From Actinomycetota bacterium (GTDB lineage: Bacteria > Actinomycetota > Humimicrobiia > Humimicrobiales > Humimicrobiaceae), in NCBI GenBank assembly GCA_028718045.1, contig JAQUMQ010000045.1:1-8951 (forward strand): a stretch of 8,951 nucleotides of DNA, written 5' to 3'. Positions 6,652 to 8,951 of the stretch are shown piece after piece. The position numbers and the translations under genes were made by a program. Under the pieces are notes generated by a model. It was not told the DNA's origin. It ran no database searches and worked only from the letters and a program-made list of their open reading frames with translations. Within the stretch, counting starts at the first letter, position 1. Every line of letters starts with the position of its first letter.

Positions 6652-7824
6652 TTACCAATCCAAAACATTTTCAATCATTTTATCCATATATGATGAAAAA
6701 GGTTTATTTCCTTTTTCGGTTATAAGATAGCCTGTTTCAAATCTTATACCGTTGAATTTCGGTACATTCCATAAGCTTACATCAATATTTATCACCATAT
6801 TGGGAACTATTACATCATTGCTGTTAGGACCGAAAAAAGGTGCTTCCGCTTCATGAAGACCGCATGTGTGAACAAATGGACATACCACATATTTTTCGTA
6901 TCCGCCTTTATCAGAAAAATATTTTTTGATTTTTGCATAATTTTCTTTTCCGACCATCCCCGGTTTGAGCATTTCTCTGGTCATTATATAAGCTTCGACA
7001 ACCATCTTCATATAATCTTTTTGTTCTTTTGAGGGTTTTCCGCCAACTATTGCCGAACAGCTTGCAGCAGATGCATATCCTTCATATCTTGCACTGCATC
7101 CTGCTAAAACCATCTCGCCATTTCTCAATATTCTGTTTGACGCAGTGGGAACTACACCATTGCTTCTTTCTTCTGCCGCAACTATTGTTTTATAACCAAA
7201 CCAGTTGGCTCCGCCTGTTCTTATTTTTCCGTCAGCTATACCTGCAACATATATTTCTGAAACTCCGTCTTTTATAGCATCGCTCATGGCTTTAAAACCT
7301 TCATCGGTTATATCTGTAGACTTTTGCATCAAATCGATCTCATATTGGGATTTGATTACCCTAAGTTCTTCGTATTCCGATGTTATATCTATGAGCTTTA
7401 TGCCTTTTATGTCATCAGTTAAAGATTTATAAACTCCATATGGCATCGTGCTCATTCCAACAATTCCGATCTTGTCCAACTTTGAACCGCCAAAAACTTC
7501 ATCGAATACTTCTTTGAAAGTAACAATTTTTGCCATTGGATATTCCTCATCCGGCACCATGAATACGGTAATATTTCTTGTTTCCTTTATCGCGGAATCC
7601 ATCTTTGCGAAAGGCTCTGATTCCGGACCGCCAAGAATATATGCGTTTCCGGTATCAACGATTAAAATACAACCGCTTTCAAACTGCGGGCACCATCCCG
7701 AAAGATACCATCCGTTGCCAATATTTAACTCATCATAATAAATAAGGGCACCTTTCAAATCATTCTTTCTTAAAATATCGACTACATTATTTCTTCTTCT
7801 TTTGAATTCTTTATCTTCAAGCAC
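6652..7824 (-). CDS. M24 (creatinase/prolidase-fold) protein with degraded metal site
   Basis: 390 residues in two domains: an N-terminal creatinase-like domain (about 8-150) and a C-terminal 'pita-bread' domain (about 160-385). Xaa-Pro peptidases of this fold bind two metals through Asp, Asp, His, Glu, Glu. Aligned by motif, the first Asp is replaced at EMVLAGCSA (Gly242) and the second at GYASAASC (Ala253). The His is kept at VHTCGLHEAEAP (His319), the first Glu is Asp348 in INIDVS, and the last Glu is kept at RFET (Glu363). The metal centre is thus largely gone, as in creatinase, which works without metal. It is therefore more likely a C-N hydrolase, another small-molecule enzyme or a binding protein than an aminopeptidase. 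The GTG start is fixed by AAAGGAG six bases upstream. It is the first gene of the LacI-controlled operon. Codons richer in G+C (about 40% in a sampled stretch) contrast with the transporter genes. A remnant paralogue lies at 170-14. Confidence 0.85.
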   Translation of the reverse strand: MLEDKEFKRRRNNVVDILRKNDLKGALIYYDELNIGNGWYLSGWCPQFESGCILIVDTGNAYILGGPESEPFAKMDSAIKETRNITVFMVPDEEYPMAKIVTFKEVFDEVFGGSKLDKIGIVGMSTMPYGVYKSLTDDIKGIKLIDITSEYEELRVIKSQYEIDLMQKSTDITDEGFKAMSDAIKDGVSEIYVAGIADGKIRTGGANWFGYKTIVAAEERSNGVVPTASNRILRNGEMVLAGCSARYEGYASAASCSAIVGGKPSKEQKDYMKMVVEAYIMTREMLKPGMVGKENYAKIKKYFSDKGGYEKYVVCPFVHTCGLHEAEAPFFGPNSNDVIVPNMVINIDVSLWNVPKFNGIRFETGYLITEKGNKPFSSYMDKMIENVLDW

Positions 7825-7848
7825 AGTTTACTCCTTTCATGCTTATAA

Positions 7849-7865
7849 ATTGGCAACGTTATCAT
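7849..7865. promoter_or_regulatory. LacI-type operator, copy 1 (at operon start point)
   Basis: ATTGGCAACGTTATCA is an imperfect palindrome (TTG..AACGTT..CAA with one end base altered) centred on a CG step, as is usual for LacI-family sites. The same 16 bases occur at 8031-8046. The only LacI-family gene in view is divergent from this site, so it is the obvious regulator. Confidence 0.8.
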
Positions 7866-7892
7866 TTTAAGTAAAAAAAAATTTATTGTTAG
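7864..7892 (-). promoter_or_regulatory. Predicted promoter of the leftward operon
   Basis: CTAACA at 7892-7887 (4 of 6 matches) and TAAAAT at 7869-7864 (5 of 6) are separated by 17 bases. Transcription would begin near 7857, exactly at the centre of the operator at 7849-7865, with a leader of about 33 bases before the M24 GTG. A bound repressor would block initiation. Confidence 0.55.
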
Positions 7893-8030
7893 AAAATTGA
7901 AATATTGATTAAGGTATTAGTTTCTCTTGTATTTTTAAGCTTATGCTATCTTATATTATATAATAAAATAACTTAAATATAAAAATTAAAATAAATTTTA
8001 AAATTTTTAATAAAAAAAAATTATTATTTT
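7866..8030. other. AT-rich divergent spacer between the two operators
   Basis: Very A/T-rich sequence with runs of A (9 bases at 7873-7881 and 9 bases at 8013-8021), probably curved. Apart from the leftward promoter at its left end, I see no gene, terminator or further operator copy. Confidence 0.6.
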
Positions 8031-8048
8031 ATTGGCAACGTTATCAAT
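8031..8048. promoter_or_regulatory. LacI-type operator, copy 2 (in regulator promoter)
   Basis: The same ATTGGCAACGTTATCA, followed here by AT so that the outer TTG/CAA pairs are complete. It covers the predicted -35 box and part of the spacer of the regulator's promoter, which suggests autorepression. The centres of the two copies are 182 bp apart, so looping across the divergent region is possible. Confidence 0.8.
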
Positions 8049-8061
8049 ATTATATTATAAT
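8032..8061 (+). promoter_or_regulatory. Predicted promoter of the LacI-family gene
   Basis: TTGGCA at 8032-8037 (5 of 6 matches) and a perfect TATAAT at 8056-8061 are separated by 18 bases. The start point would fall near 8068. That leaves either no leader before the ATG at 8069 or a leader of about 16 bases before the ATG at 8084. Confidence 0.6.
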
Positions 8062-8083
8062 AGTTATCATGTCAAGAGAAAAA

Positions 8084-8951
8084 ATGGATAAAACTCAAAA
8101 AAGAAAAAATATAAATATAAAGTATTTGGCAAAAGTTTCTGGTGTATCTCCTTCCACTGTCTCAAGAGCACTAAGAGGAGACCCTAACGCAAACAAAAAA
8201 ACTGCGGATAGGATTTTAAAAATTGCACAAGAATTAAACTATTATCCTAATCTTTTGGCAAAGGGTTTGAGGGATAAAAAAACAAAAACAATAGGAATCA
8301 TACTTAACGATTTAAAAAATCCTCTTTATTACGAAACGATAAAAGTTATAGGAGATACATTAAACAATCTTGACTATACCATGATTTTATGTGATTCAAA
8401 CTACAATCTTGATCTTGAAAGAAAAAATATCATAAACATGCTTTCAAAAGGAGTCGATGGGATAATTATATCTCCTGTTAATATTAAGTCCGAAAATATC
8501 ACTCTTATCAGAGAAGAAGATTTAAAAACAGTATATATAGATTTTGCACCCGATTTTGATAATATAAATTATGTCCACGTAAATCACGAACATGCCAGTT
8601 ACAACGCAACCGAATATCTAATAAAAAAGGGCCATAAAGACATTCTTCTTCTTAACGGACCTTTTCAGCTTTCTGTTTCAAAAGATTTTTTAAAGGGCTA
8701 TCTGCAAGCTTTAATGAATTATGGAATCAGGGTTAAAAGATCTTTAATAAAATATACTGAATTATCGCTTGAAGGTGGTTATGAGACCATCAAAAAGCTA
8801 TATTCTTCTAAAAATTCTGAAAATCCCAATATTTTCTCTGCCGTTTTAAGCTTAAGCGATATGCTTGCAATAGGAGTTTATGGGGCTTCCAAAGAAATCG
8901 GATTTAAAATACCGGATGATTTAAGTATAGTAGGTTATGATAATATCTCTA
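8084..8951 (+). CDS. LacI-family transcriptional regulator, 3' end outside window
   Basis: DNA-binding repressor that probably senses the imported sugar or a derivative. The frame is open to the window end (289 codons from 8084). The N-terminal helix-turn-helix is NIKYLAKVSGVSPSTVSRAL (residues 11-30). The hinge region YYPNLLAKGLRDKKTKTIGII follows. Then comes the periplasmic-binding-protein-like sensor domain with typical segments NPLYYETIKVI, GVDGIIISPVN, VNHEHASYNATEYLIKKGH, SLSDMLAIGVYGA and IPDDLSIVGYDNIS. About 40-50 C-terminal residues are missing. An in-frame ATG at 8069 would add MSREK, but the predicted start point lies at about 8068, leaving it no ribosome-binding site. The ATG at 8084 has AAGAGA five bases upstream and gives the more usual short lead before the helix-turn-helix. 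It is divergent from the sugar operon and flanked by two operator copies, so it probably controls both the operon and itself. Confidence 0.9.
   Translation, partial: MDKTQKRKNINIKYLAKVSGVSPSTVSRALRGDPNANKKTADRILKIAQELNYYPNLLAKGLRDKKTKTIGIILNDLKNPLYYETIKVIGDTLNNLDYTMILCDSNYNLDLERKNIINMLSKGVDGIIISPVNIKSENITLIREEDLKTVYIDFAPDFDNINYVHVNHEHASYNATEYLIKKGHKDILLLNGPFQLSVSKDFLKGYLQALMNYGIRVKRSLIKYTELSLEGGYETIKKLYSSKNSENPNIFSAVLSLSDMLAIGVYGASKEIGFKIPDDLSIVGYDNIS

Noticed and set aside
7029..7738. Rightward open frames of 75-96 codons opposite the M24 gene
   Set aside because: Antisense shadows of a conserved protein; composition is unnatural and no start signals are present.
1..8951. CRISPR array, tRNA or rRNA gene, transposase or phage attachment site
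   Set aside because: No regularly spaced repeats, cloverleaf-like segments, rRNA-like blocks or transposase motifs were seen on either strand.

Overview
This is an AT-rich (about one third G+C by eye) bacterial segment carrying a carbohydrate-uptake and catabolism locus. Purine-rich Shine-Dalgarno sites, tight operon packing, a LacI-type regulator and a lipoprotein-type sugar-binding protein suggest a low-GC anaerobe such as a clostridium-like Firmicute. A Thr/Glu-rich linker after the lipobox is also seen in some other anaerobic phyla, so the phylum cannot be fixed from this sequence.

Layout from right to left. A LacI-family regulator runs rightwards and is cut off by the window end at 8951. 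Divergently, a leftward operon encodes an M24 'pita-bread' protein (7824-6652), a small protein of the Anabaena sensory rhodopsin transducer (ASRT) family (6578-6210), a sugar ABC binding lipoprotein (6130-4757), two sugar ABC permeases (4671-3784 and 3787-2951) and a GH10-like protein (2864-1248). The divergent spacer holds two identical 16-bp copies of a LacI-type operator. One lies on the predicted start point of the operon and the other lies in the regulator's own promoter. A perfect 40-bp inverted repeat separates the binding-protein gene from the permease genes.

The left 1.25 kb is a graveyard with one intact gene. After the GH10-like gene come a short C-terminal remnant of unknown origin (1185-1069) and the frameshifted last third of a different MalG-type permease (1052-723). 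Next is an intact L-rhamnose mutarotase gene with its own promoter (594-244). Last is the N-terminal part of a second M24 protein (170-14), which matches the intact M24 protein downstream but has a non-standard start and a one-base frameshift at a run of seven T.

Working model (inference): the regulator controls import of a sugar or oligosaccharide by the ABC system, whose ATPase is not encoded here. The mutarotase points to L-rhamnose or a similar deoxysugar. The ASRT-family, M24 and GH10-like proteins act on or sense the imported compound. Two of the three 'enzymes' look unorthodox. The M24 protein lacks most metal ligands, and the GH10-like protein lacks the nucleophile glutamate and any signal peptide. 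The M24/ASRT genes look richer in G+C than the transporter/GH10 block, and the remains of another permease lie next to that block, so the block may have replaced an older transporter.
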